Assembly (NCBI GenBank): GCA_004151065.3
Contig: NWUY0300007888.1
Location: 39,101-63,983 of the forward strand
Length of the DNA: 24,883 nucleotides
Direction: 5' to 3'
DNA from: Larix sibirica
Lineage: Eukaryota; Streptophyta; Pinopsida; Pinales; Pinaceae
Made by a program: the position numbers and the translations under genes
Notes under the pieces: model-generated
Told to the model about the DNA's origin: nothing
Seen by the model: the letters and a program-made list of their open reading frames with translations, nothing else
Database searches by the model: none
Shown: one piece after another, positions 8,384 through 17,805 of the stretch
Layout of the letters: each line of letters starts with the position of its first letter
Numbering within the stretch: the stretch's first letter is position 1

Positions 8384-10576
8384 ATTTTAACCCTAGCTAG
8401 GGCTTTTATGCTTCTAAGCGCCCGATTCAAATCCTGAGAACCAACAAATGAAGATGCCACCACAGGGTCAATGGAAAAAGATGACTGAGGCAAAGGGTTT
8501 TTCACTTTCCTGGCACTACGCGTCTTGATTGGCGAAAACTGAGCAATACCACCCCGTCTAGCCCCTTTCAACAGTATATCCTCCCCTGATTTCAACACAG
8601 CAAAGTTAAGTGAGGATATTAAAGGGTCACCCTCCACCGGAATGTTAGCTAGATAGGTAACAAGGGGAACTTTGGTTGTATCAGACTTAACACCCAAAGT
8701 GGCCGACTCATTCAGACCCGTGTCAGTATCCACGGCACCCAACTCAGATGCATAAACCTGTGTATTCACTACAACCGTCGAAGAAGAGGCCAGCCTATCC
8801 AGCACCAGAGAAGATGGATGAACGGTTGTCCCACCAATAGTTGGAAAATGTATACCCACACCCGACTTGTCAATAGTTTGTGGTATATGACCCACCAAAG
8901 GAGGAATTTCTACAACAACCACCAACTCAGCAGAGTCCTGATATTGTAGTGGAGCGACTTCAATAGAGTGTTCCGAGTATTCTTGTTCCTCAGAGGGCAG
9001 ACCAACATGATAGTGATTAGGAATGTCCCCAATAACTCCATCACCAAGACGTTCACCCTTCACCTCCAACCCAGCAAGGAAATCCAAATCAACCAAAGAT
9101 AAGGTTGAGATAAATTTTGGGTCGAATGAATGTAACTTACTAATAAGAGAGTTTGGCGCCAGACCCTCCGAGACCAGACCCTTTGATTTTGTAATAACAT
9201 AAACAGTAACCTACGCATCTCCATCAGATGTCGAGTTGCTCTCCGATGTCCAAGCCTGGGCATCATCGATAGAATCCCCCTCCGAGCCCGAGCTAGAAAC
9301 TGAGCAGTCCCGCCATAAGTGCCCCACAACCTTACATTTTGAGCACCTAAATGGAACACCCCAATAATCCAAGGCCTGAGTATACGTAATATCACACCAG
9401 TTAATCCCCATGGACTGACGTAAACCCAATGACATATCGATTTTGACTAAGACACGTCCCACCCGACGGTCTTTTCCTATAAGGGTTTTCTTTTCAATGT
9501 GCAGAAAGCGGCCAAGTGATTAGCCACAGCAACAAATGCATCTATGTTCCACATCGCCAACGGAAACCCTGGTAACAGTACCCAGAGGTGTCAAAAACAT
9601 ATTTTCTCAGAAGTAGGGTTAAATCCCATATTCCAGCGCTTCAGCATCAAGCTGCCATTTCCCTTTATCCAGATATTCTCCAAAATCATGGACGAGTGGC
9701 TCTCCAACTTGAAGTAAAACATGTACCAACCTTTGTCCAGAATATAGATGTTCGGAACATAACCTATCATCTTGGCCCAGTTAATTGTAACCCATTGTTC
9801 AATTTCCTTTGGGTCCATGGCTCCATAGGAGAATTTACCCACCAGTGACTTAATAGATAAGGCAACAATACCTTCCAAACCCGACAATCTATCCTTCAGC
9901 AGATCAGACCCTTGGTCTCGTAAATGATACTTCTGATTCTTCCGGTTAGATACTATCCCATGCCTATAATGATGAGATTGAGGCCCAGTATTGTTTATGG
10001 GTGTCACCGAAGGAGCACCAAATGGAATGGTAGACCCCTCCCCAGAAGATCTAATGCCCTCAAGATCGTTTGAGGAAGTATTATTTAAGTTCTGCCCGAC
10101 CACCAGGTTTTGTAGTGGATCAGTCCTTTTTCCCGAGACTGACCATCATAGGTAGCATGTGCCATCCACAAGCGTCTGTATTCCTCATCAATCTTGAGGG
10201 CCCCAACATTCATCCACCACTCATCCGAGTTTTGTCGGAATGCCCTCGAATTCTCCGCCCCCAGTAGGTCAGGAATAGGTTCCATCCCCAAAAACAAGTA
10301 ATGGTTCCAGACAATAGTTGATAGTATTTTAAATGGAATATCCCTAGGTCAGCGCGAGCCCCATGATAACAAAACCCAGGTTATTTTGTCACCTTTGTAA
10401 CATATAGCCACAATATTTAACCCCCAATACCCCAATTCCCGTAGACAACCATAGTTGAAATAACTCCATCCATCCAAAGTATCCAGTTCGAATGAGTCCA
10501 GGTTAGTGAGTTTTTGGATGGTGATACGGGTACCTATACAATCCCAGAAGCGGCTCTCGCACCACTCAAGCCCTAA
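8380..10576 (-). pseudogene. LINE-1 ORF1: DUF4283-like, CCHC-knuckle nucleic-acid-binding protein, frameshifted
   Basis: Successive frames on the minus strand make one long ORF1. At 10349-10576 an aromatic-rich segment of unknown family runs open for 75 codons. At 10085-10297 a second unknown segment contains DEWWMNVGALKIDEE. At 9591-10103 comes a DUF4283-like region (SLVGKFSYGAMDPKEIEQWV ... MLKRWNMGFNP). At 9211-9462 a CCHC zinc knuckle (CSKCKVVGHLWRDC, 9304-9345) is followed by a Ser/Asp-rich stretch. At 8380-9096 lies a long, low-complexity C-terminal half. ORF1 proteins coat element RNA. At least four frame changes separate the pieces. I do not recognise the N-terminal ~160 residues. Confidence 0.75.
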
Positions 10577-10645
10577 CTACCTCCATGAGAGCTTAGTAAC
10601 TACCTCCATGAGAGCTCTGTAAACTACCGCCATGAGATGTGTGTG
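10575..10645. repeat. Three 23-24 bp tandem repeats at the LINE-1 5' end
   Basis: Three copies of aactacctccatgagag... start at 10575, 10598 and 10622. On the minus strand each unit holds CTCATGG(A/C)GGTAGTT, so each offers an ATG just upstream of the ORF1 reading frame. They may be 5' UTR monomers of the LINE or flanking DNA. Confidence 0.75.
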
Positions 10646-12094
10646 GTCAATGATGCCTTCACTCAACAATTAGAGAAATCTTATCTCTATTCCACCACTA
10701 AACACTTAGAGAAATCTTTTCTCTTATTAAATTGAAAGATCCATCCATCATGTAAATATGCCTTTAAGACTTATGCTAGAATGCCAATAATTCATCAAGC
10801 TAAGAGAGGGCTGATACATTTAATTTTTTTTAATAGTTATAAAAAAATAGTCTATAAATCATTAATGTGTTTACAAGATTACTTATACCAAGGGTGGAAC
10901 TTGATAATTAATGTCTTCACGAGATGATAAATATTAGGGATGGAATTTGATAGAGATTTGTCAAAGATATCAATAATTAATGTATTTACAAGATGACTAA
11001 CAAATTGTCTTGGCTATTTGCCCATCAAAGTCAAGGCCACCCAAGTAAAATTCTTACAAAGCGTAGAAATGCCAACTGTGACTGACACCACTATTCATTT
11101 TCTTTTAAATAACTACAAAAAGTCTACAAGTCATTAATGTTGTTCACAGAATGACTGACACCACTGGAAGCTTCAGGTGATTTGTCATGGATTTCATACT
11201 TGCTGTCAAGTAGTATTAATTTTCATTTTCACTGACAAGGCATGTTCAGTTCGGATTTAGACATGAACTATATACTGTATGAAGGTATATTTACTGTTAT
11301 ATACAATGGTATCTGTGTGAATGCTTTTCTCAATCCATTATAAGAGTATCCTTAGATGAAACTCAGATTAATCACACTGTCATGCTTAAGAATATTAATG
11401 TTGCACCATTATTTTGTATCAGAGAATTTATTTGTGCAGAGATCTAAGAATATATATAAATGCATATATCCATAAAACATTATCGCTGGTTGCATAAAGC
11501 TGGTCCATGATGTAAGGCCACCCATCTACTAAGTTATAATTTCTTGAATGCAATTTTTTGGGGGGAAGATGATGAAACTTGTCATAATTTTGTTATCAAA
11601 GTGGTTCTGAGAATAGTTATTACTCGTTGTTATTTTCAAATCTTAATTGAATTAACCATGTTATATGAAATAACCTACTTTTGATTTAGATTCAAAGTTT
11701 ATGGATTTCCTTATTTTCAAGGAAAATTAACTCTAAATTATAACCATAATATTTATATTTATAATGGAATGAGTTTTGTTTTATTTTTATCACAGTTAAT
11801 TGTAATTTTAATCATTCAATCAACTTGCCATGGTATGTTTAAAATAGTTTTGCAAATTGATAGAAAAATTAATTGAATCTCCAAAGTTTGCATTGAAGTC
11901 TTTTTTTTTTCCAAAGATTTTGGAAATCTATAAAGTTCAGTACTTTCTTTGTCAGTTCAATGTATTCATTGAAATCGATTATTCTGAGAAAGATTTAAAT
12001 CTAATTTTCTCAATAGACTTTAAATGAGAAAGAAATTGAAATCTAATTTTCTCAATAAATTTATGAGAAAGAAATTGAAATCTAATTTTCTCTA
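10646..12094. other. Intergenic DNA between LINE-1 and the CASP-like gene
   Basis: AT-rich, no gene seen. Two related ~60-base stretches (10815-10880 and 11098-11160, sharing a 'gtctayaartcattaatg.tgttcaca' core) lie about 285 bases apart. Further variants of 'attaatgt.ttcacgagatga' occur near 10904 and 10976. These look like an old local repeat. At 12001, 12043 and 12082 the sequence ctaattttctc recurs inside ~40-base units (gagaaagaaattgaaatctaattttctc). Confidence 0.5.
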
Positions 12095-12286
12095 TGATTA
12101 AAGTAGACATGTCAGAAAGTCATAAATTAAACATGTGAGAAAGTTAAATAATTTTCTCGATTGATTTGATTTATGGAGAAAGTAAACATATGATTAAAGT
12201 AGACATGTCAGACAGTCATAAATTAAACATGTGAGAAAGTTAAGTAATTTTCTCAATTGATTTTATTTACGGAGAAAGTAAACATA
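12095..12286. repeat. 96-bp tandem duplication upstream of the CASP-like gene
   Basis: Unit 1 is 12095-12190 and unit 2 is 12191-12286, with about five substitutions between them. Each unit carries the 8-bp palindrome GACATGTC and an ACATGTG E-box-like core (CANNTG). It ends about 148 bases before the start codon, so it probably lies in or near the promoter. Any regulatory effect is inference. Confidence 0.9.
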
Positions 12287-12433
12287 CCAGAAGAGTCAAG
12301 ATTCAGAAATAACTACAATTAAATGACATGGACCACCTAATTGACTAGATAATTTTTATGTCATGAGTTTCCATGACATTGCATTACACAATTTATCTGT
12401 GAAAGGAGAGGAGTCCCCTACAGTGGCATTGAA

Positions 12434-14035
12434 ATGAGGAAGCATGTTGAGACCATAGTTAGCAGGCTCTCTGGGCCTGTCCTCATCCCTCCTTGTGACG
12501 ATGACGTAATCCCTAAGATGGACAGGAGGCTGAGGATGACAGAGCTGATATTGCGTTTTTCTGTGGTGATTTTTGCTCTTGTTTCAGCAATCATTGTAGG
12601 AACTGCATCTGCAACTCGAGACTTCGTCGGAATGCAGAGACATGTCCAATTCACGTTGCTGAAAACACTCCCGTGAGTTTTATATGATTTCGTTTCTGCA
12701 GGAGTACTTAAAAACCCAGTTCTTATTAGTTTCTTGAAATTAGGTATCTTGAGAAACAGTGCATGGCAGAGAAGATCTGACATGGGTTCATTGTTTTTTT
12801 ATCCAGATTCTTAGTCATTGCAGATGGAATTCTTGCAGTATACTCTCTTCTGCAAGGCTTGAGATGCTTTGTCAGTCTGTATAGGCGAAGTATTCTGTTG
12901 AATAGGGCATTGGCTTGGACAATATTTTGTTGTGATCAGGTATGAGTCTGAACCCATTTCATTATCTGTGCACTGAGGGAGGGAGGTAGAGCGTTTAAAT
13001 GATAAAATTAATTTTCTAGTTTATTCATTTAATTTGTGGTTGGTGAACATACAATGATTACAAGTTAAGTGCATGTAAACAGATATTTTGATATATTGTC
13101 TTATCTTCCTGTAATTGAATAAGAGGACCTTTCTTGGTTTACCCTAAATTGTAAAATATTAGCACAACCACTTAACTTGTGGTCCAAGTGAACATCCATA
13201 GACCACAAGTGCCAGAAACAAGTTATCACCTACCTGTTATCACTGGTCAGGAACTGCTTGTTATCCATGCATTAGCTATTAGTTATCCATGCCTCAACTA
13301 ACTACCAGTCAAATCCATGTATCAACCAATTTTTTTAATAATTATATATTTTGAATTTGCAATTTAATACCATAAAATCAATTTAAGTATAGATAGTAAT
13401 CCACTCCAAATTATAAAATATAAAAATAGTTTTTTTTTTTAACACAGGAAAATATCCATACTTCATATTAAAGTATTGTGGTTACATCAAAAGAGACGGA
13501 CAACTAAAATGGCTCCAGGAACTTCAGCAAAGAAACAGGACACTTACCCAAAGAGACAAGCATCATACCACATGCCAATAAAAAAGCAGAGGGAGACAAT
13601 ACCAGTCCACAATAACCCAACAGAGATAATACCAATCAGAAACCCAGCAAAAGTCCGTTATAAACACCTCTTAGTTTAATAAACACCTATCAATATAACA
13701 AAAAAATCTAAATACAATAATTAAATCTAAATACCATAATTATTAATTGGTATTATGTTTTCTTATTATGAAGTTTCTGTAATGAACAGGTCATGGGCTA
13801 TGTTACCTTCGCTGCTGCAGCATCGACTGCAGAAGCAGCGTATATTGCACGGCAAGGTCTGGATGAATTTGGGTGGCTCCAAGTATGCATCTTTTTCGGG
13901 GCGTATTGTTTCAAAATTGGAGTTGGAATGATTCACGCATTCTTGGCAGCTGTGTGTATGGTATTTGTGTCTGGAATGTCTGCGTTTCATCTTTTCAGGT
14001 TGTACGGAGGCAAACGAACATTTAGTGATCAATAA
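12434..14035 (+). CDS. CASP-like membrane protein (CASPL, probably subfamily 2), three exons
   Basis: Exons are 12434-12672, 12807-12939 and 13790-14035, joined by GT-AG introns (GTGAGT...ATCCAG; GTATGA...GAACAG) in phases 2 and 0, giving 205 residues. CASPL proteins are small four-helix membrane proteins related to those that form membrane scaffolds at the Casparian strip; most have unknown roles. Predicted helices lie at about residues 37-59, 80-102, 113-144 and 172-194. Family hallmarks are present: Arg41 in helix 1 (LILRFSV) and Asp123 in helix 3 (FCCDQ). The second outer loop keeps two cysteines (Cys157, Cys164) spaced as in the family, and FLVIADGI...YSLLQGLRC and [11 protein letters not shown] match subfamily 2. 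Length, exon number and intron phases all fit. Oddities: the loop reads [14 protein letters not shown], diverging from the common CN.YG.FC.Q.GEG form, and a polyadenylation-like AATAAA overlaps the stop codon. No frameshifts or stops were seen, so it is likely functional. Confidence 0.92.
13430..13690 (-). mobile_element. 5'-truncated LINE 3' end in intron 2, antisense to the gene
   Basis: An 11-base T run (13430-13440) followed by sequence whose complement reads ...ACTTTAATATGAAGTATGG...TGTTAAAAAAAAAA resembles the 3' end of LINE-1 (2372-2460). Only the last ~250 bases survive, as is common after incomplete target-primed reverse transcription. Imperfect candidate target duplications (aatataaaaatag before the T run; aatataacaaaaa near 13692) flank it. 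It belongs to a LINE family related to LINE-1, not necessarily the same one. The right boundary is approximate. Confidence 0.55.
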
Positions 14036-14112
14036 AGAGGCAATTTCGTTTGATTAATTAGCCCAGCTATTATACATGACGCAGGTTTTTCCAAACATTT
14101 AAAGCAAAATCT

Positions 14113-14224
14113 TTTGAAGGCAGGTCTGTTGTAACTGTGAGTTGATAATATTATCATTCAATCGTAATTTGAAGGCAGGTCCGTTACATAACTGTGAGTT
14201 GATAATATTATCATTCAATCCTAA
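14113..14224. repeat. Two ~56-bp tandem repeats with a 14-bp palindrome, 3' of the CASP-like gene
   Basis: Units 14113-14167 and 14168-14224 differ by a few bases and a small insertion in the second (gttgtaactg against gttacataactg). Each contains the perfect palindrome TGATAATATTATCA (14143-14156 and 14200-14213). They begin 78 bases after the stop codon and may lie in the 3' UTR. Confidence 0.9.
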
Positions 14225-14774
14225 TTGTAGCAGTATTTATTTTCTGTAATCGAAGGTAGAGGTTATTGTAAGAAATTAGTAGATGTTTTTCAATATAGAC
14301 GTTCATATTAATATAGAATTTTCAATGTGTTTGAATTTCATAGAGGGTCACATTAATATATTTAAAGATATTAATGTATTGGTAATGATATTTGCTTAAT
14401 GTGTTATATGTGATGGTATTATATGTAATGAAGTTTATTTAAAGATTTGGTATACTTCATTGTGTAGTAGTAAGATTCATTAATATTGAAAGTTCTGATA
14501 CTAAAGTTGAGGAAATGCTTATTTATTTATATATTTACAATGTTTCTATTTTAAAGATTTAGTAAATGTTACATCAAAATTTACTTGTTAAGATAAAAGT
14601 GGAATTTCAATTAGCATAATAATGTATATTTTGGACACTTAAACAACATTAAAAAATTAAGTGCATTAAGATCATAATATAATCAATATTAAGTTATTAT
14701 ATCATATATTATGTTTTCAAATATGATATATGTTGAAAGTTACTTAAAATGATTAAAATTTTGAATAATCTCAC
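14225..14774. other. AT-rich intergenic DNA, nothing recognised
   Basis: No reading frame, RNA gene or repeat of note was seen. It separates the CASP-like gene from the 3' end of LINE-2, so the two units are tail to tail. Confidence 0.6.
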
Positions 14775-15102
14775 ACAAACACACATACACACATATATAT
14801 TTGTAAAGTTCTGATTTATATTAAACTATTAAAAAAAAGTGTAGATAGCAGAGTTTTGGCATCCTTACTCAAAATGGTACTGACTATCGAAGATATGCCT
14901 AGCCATCAGTAACTAAAAGTATCTATGAATCATAACAAAGCTATCAACTACTAATTAGGAGTGGAAACTATTGCTAAGATTGTCATCAGTTTTACAGTAA
15001 TTTACCCCCACAAGCCGAGGGTTATGACCAGCTGAAACCAAAATTGAGGAAACTTCATTCACCGTCCAAGAAACTATTCTATAAAATAAGCTAAAGCAGG
15101 CA

Positions 15103-15755
15103 TTAATCATCATCAGAAATGGAGATATAAGATGGACCGGCACCTGGATTCTCTTGCTTGGTCTCCTTCTTGACCGCTTATGGACATCACTGAAGACCAA
15201 TTGAGTGGCCAAAGGGTTAGCTGGAGGTGGACGATTGAATCTCTTTCCTGTAAGCTCACGAGCAAGGCCATTAATTTTAGTATTGACATGCTCATCCATG
15301 ATTACCTGATTGCGAGCGATGTGCTCCATCCCCACCTCAAGTCTTTCAAGTCGAGCCATTAGAAGATGGAGTTGCCATATCCACCTGCACATTTCCCTCT
15401 AAATTTCTTCAAGGGAAAGGCTGAAGATAGATTTCATGGCACATAATAGCCCCAAGGTTCTGGTATAGATTTCATGGCACATAATAGCCCCAAGGTTCTG
15501 GTATGTCGAGTCTCCCCGGTTCGAGAAGAACCCGGATCCTCTATCAGATCGCCAAATTCCTCTGTGAGCTCCTGAGCACTGGGTCGTTGAATTTCCTGTT
15601 GCAGTCTCTTTTCCAAACATGCCATATGCTCCTTTGCATGCCACTTTGTTTTCAAAGAATGCCTTGGATTTCTCCAAATACTTGACGGCCTTGGGCATGT
15701 GAGAGCACCTGCGGCCATTGGAGGTCTTCCTGGTAGTGAGCTTAGTGCGAACCAT
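15103..15755 (-). pseudogene. Third reading frame of LINE-2, downstream of RNase H, with an H3-tail-like N-terminus
   Basis: The frame opens at an ATG in good plant context (AAC ATG G) with MVRTKLTTRKTSNGRR. After Met removal, 7 of the first 14 positions equal the histone H3 tail (R2, T3, K4, T6, R8, K9, G13) and five more are conservative. The rest is not histone: it runs through CSHMPKAVKYLEKSK, a charged segment (QRPSAQELTEEFGDLIEDP), a likely coiled coil (MARLERLEVGMEHIARNQ), a proline patch (FNRPPPANP) and an acidic end (GPSYISISDDD, stop at 15103-15105). Two frame changes (near 15615 and 15165), one stop (TAG, about 15401) and an exact 38-bp duplication break it. Without the duplication, start and stop lie 205 codons apart in the same frame. 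I know of no family for it. It could be a LINE-borne ORF3 or a captured gene fragment. Confidence 0.5.
15427..15502. repeat. Exact 38-bp tandem duplication
   Basis: Units 15427-15464 and 15465-15502 are identical. The duplication shifts the frame of the third LINE-2 ORF. Perfect identity in an otherwise decayed element suggests a recent event or a sequencing or assembly error. Confidence 0.95.
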
Positions 15756-16139
15756 GTTTCAATTATCCAATCCAAGGGGCTTAACCAGATACAACCAATC
15801 TCACACATAGAGGTTGAGAGCGAGAGGCACGAGAGAAGACTTAGCTTCGAGGCTAGAATGACAACTAAAGTTGACAATGCGGATGCGGGGAGAATGCCAG
15901 CAGAATTGCCTCCAAAATAGAAACCATATTCCTTCTCGACGGGCCTTCCCATCATGATAAAAGATGGCATGAGGTGCCATGAATGTTCACACAAAGGAAT
16001 GTACCCAAAATCCGTTTCGGAGCAGTTGGTCATACCCTCCATGCCTGTAAAAACTATTCTAGAGACCATTGGAAAGTGGATGCCACTTGACTGTCGGCAT
16101 ACTTTCGCACACATGTCACCCTCCATGATGATCATCACC

Positions 16140-16622
16140 TCAACCAGTGTTAACATGGCCGTAGCATCCATTGTGAGGAGTCGGGTCTTGAAGGTTAATT
16201 CTGTCACATTCCTCTTTGATTGTGGAAGCTTCTACAACATTCCACGCATGATTGCAATCCTCGCCAGGGTGATCCACTCCCAAGTTGGTCAGTCATTCAG
16301 TGAGTTTATTAGCATCGCGTCTAACATGGTGAGGAAGGATGGCATGATAATGGTTGATGATGTGGGTTAGAGCAGCCGGTTTGGTGTCCAGCCGCCAACT
16401 TGGATTTACCTTGGAGCCATTGATGAGCTTATCTAAAATTTGCACCATCAACTTAGAATCCCCCTCAACCACGAGCTTGTCGTACCCCAACAATCCTGCA
16501 AAGATGTAGAGGATGTGGCCATTGTGGTCCCTAAAGACTCCTCCATAGCCCGCTGGGACCGGATTACCACATCTGGCTCCATCTAATTTGAGGTTGATAA
16601 ATCCATCATCCGGGGGGGGCAA
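16140..16622 (-). pseudogene. LINE-2 RNase H, with deletion of the catalytic glutamate
   Basis: The N-terminal part is typical of plant LINE RNase H: NLKLDGARCGNP, then AGYGGVFRDHNGHIL, and further on VVEGDSKLMVQIL and HHVRRDANKL. The segment that should hold the NN.AE.LA motif and its catalytic glutamate is missing: FAGLLG runs straight into YDKLVVEGDS at 16484/16485, a loss of about 20-25 codons. The final metal-binding aspartate is changed to glutamate (KLTE for the usual ..AD), and TGA replaces the expected tryptophan codon at 16293. The frame stays open beyond this stop to 16140. The domain is certainly dead. Confidence 0.85.
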
Positions 16623-16870
16623 CAGGATGGACTGTTAACCTTGTGTTGAGATATGGAAACATTGTTCAAATTCCTTTTCGAGAGAGGTGTCGTGCTTGAA
16701 GGTTGACGCAATCGAAAGGTTGTCCCTTCAAATCGTCAAGGGACCAATGGGATGAGAGGACGGTCTCATGAATGTTCGATTGGATTTTTTTCCAAACCTG
16801 GTCAATTGGGAGACTAGCATTAGTAAAAATTCTTCGATTTATTTCTTTCCATATTTCCCAAAGGAGAAAG

Positions 16871-17016
16871 CCTAGGAAGAGATGTCAAATTCTGTTAACA
16901 ATGTTGTTTGCAGATATTTGTTTACGCCGCGAAGCTATAGTTTCCTAGGAAGAGATGTCAAATTCGGTTCACAATGTTGTTTGCAGATATTTGTTTACGC
17001 CGCGAAGCTATAGTTT
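16871..17016. repeat. 73-bp tandem duplication in LINE-2
   Basis: Units 16871-16943 and 16944-17016 differ at two positions (ttctgttaac against ttcggttcac). The duplication lies between RNase H and zf-RVT and shifts the frame, since 73 is not a multiple of three. Confidence 0.95.
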
Positions 17017-17035
17017 CCCTGATGTTGGACCGGTT

Positions 17036-17410
17036 TTACTCATATTGTTTGAAAATGATGTCTCCCCGATCCCATATTTGTTGGATGAAGTTGCATTGGT
17101 CTAGAAGATGTTCAAATTTATCCTTTGCAAAACTGCAGAGCAAACACATAGAGGGCCCTTCAAAACCCCTGTTGACAAGTCGCTCCCAAGTTAGAATTAT
17201 ATTCCAAGAAACCAACCAAAGAAAGGTAGATACCTTTGGCCACAAGTTTTGCTTCCATATTTGTTTCCATATGTTCGCTTGCTGGTCCCAACTATGGTTA
17301 TCCAGAAGCAAGCAGGCATTTTTTATGTTGAATGTTCCTTTGCTTGTGTGTCCCCAACGGAGAATGTCCTCTCCTTCCTGAAGGATTATTTTTCTAGTCT
17401 TAAGCTCCAC
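17036..17410 (-). pseudogene. LINE-2 ORF2 zf-RVT segment
   Basis: The zf-RVT domain is recognisable by WKQIWKQNLWPKVSTFLWL followed by RGFEGPSMCLLC and the FEHLLDQC segment, with the family's paired cysteines. The domain lies between the reverse transcriptase and RNase H of plant LINEs and may help bind nucleic acid. The segment is open but is cut off by frame changes on both sides: the span 17411-17805 upstream has no long open frame, and the 73-bp duplication lies downstream. Confidence 0.85.
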
Positions 17411-17805
17411 CCAAAATGAGTCCCACTATTCATTAAATAGGATTGGAGGCCAAAGAGACCGCTCACCCCATTCTCTCTAATGTGCATTATTAGCTTCTAT
17501 ATTCCATAAATGAGAGACCAGAAACATGCAAGAGGAGAGAGTGACCTGATGAAGAAGTTAGATATTGTTCAATGAACCAATATTTTCTCTCTACTGCCAA
17601 GCGTCGTCCCAGAAGAGGGTTGTTTGGCCGTTGCGCATTTCCCAAAAAGCATGTTCCTGGTTCAGGCCCCTGTTCCTCCAGGTGACATTCCAGATCATTG
17701 AGCCAGTGTTGCTTTTGTGTACTAGCGAATCAAATCTTGGTGGGCTATGTTATCGATGTATTTTATTTTCCATATCTTGGTCAATAGTGCATCAGGTGTG
17801 GTGAT

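Larger units (their letters stand above)
2372..10650 (-). mobile_element. LINE-1: nearly full-length, decayed L1-type plant LINE
   Basis: The element reads on the minus strand: ORF1 with a DUF4283-like region and CCHC knuckle, ORF2 with endonuclease, reverse transcriptase, zf-RVT and RNase H, then a ~370-base 3' UTR ending in a 10-base poly(A) (T run at 2372-2381). The domain order is the standard one for RNase H-bearing L1-type LINEs of plants. The 5' limit is uncertain: coding similarity runs to about 10576 and a small tandem repeat follows to about 10645. No clear target-site duplication was found. About 1.5 kb of ORF2 is present twice around an N at 6182, so the true element is probably near 6.8 kb. 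Confidence 0.85.

Noticed and set aside
13476-13679. 67-codon plus-strand frame in intron 2
   Set aside because: It lies on the opposite strand of the LINE 3' UTR fragment, where no protein is expected.
14143-14213. TAATATTA cores, similar to the geminivirus origin nonanucleotide
   Set aside because: The final base pattern (TAATATTAT) does not match, there is no stem-loop with GC-rich arms and no Rep-like gene. It is an AT-rich palindrome.
15434-16207. 257-codon minus-strand frame taken as one protein
   Set aside because: Its upstream half (about 15760-16207) is out of frame with RNase H and shows no motif. Only the last ~60 codons belong to the third LINE-2 frame.
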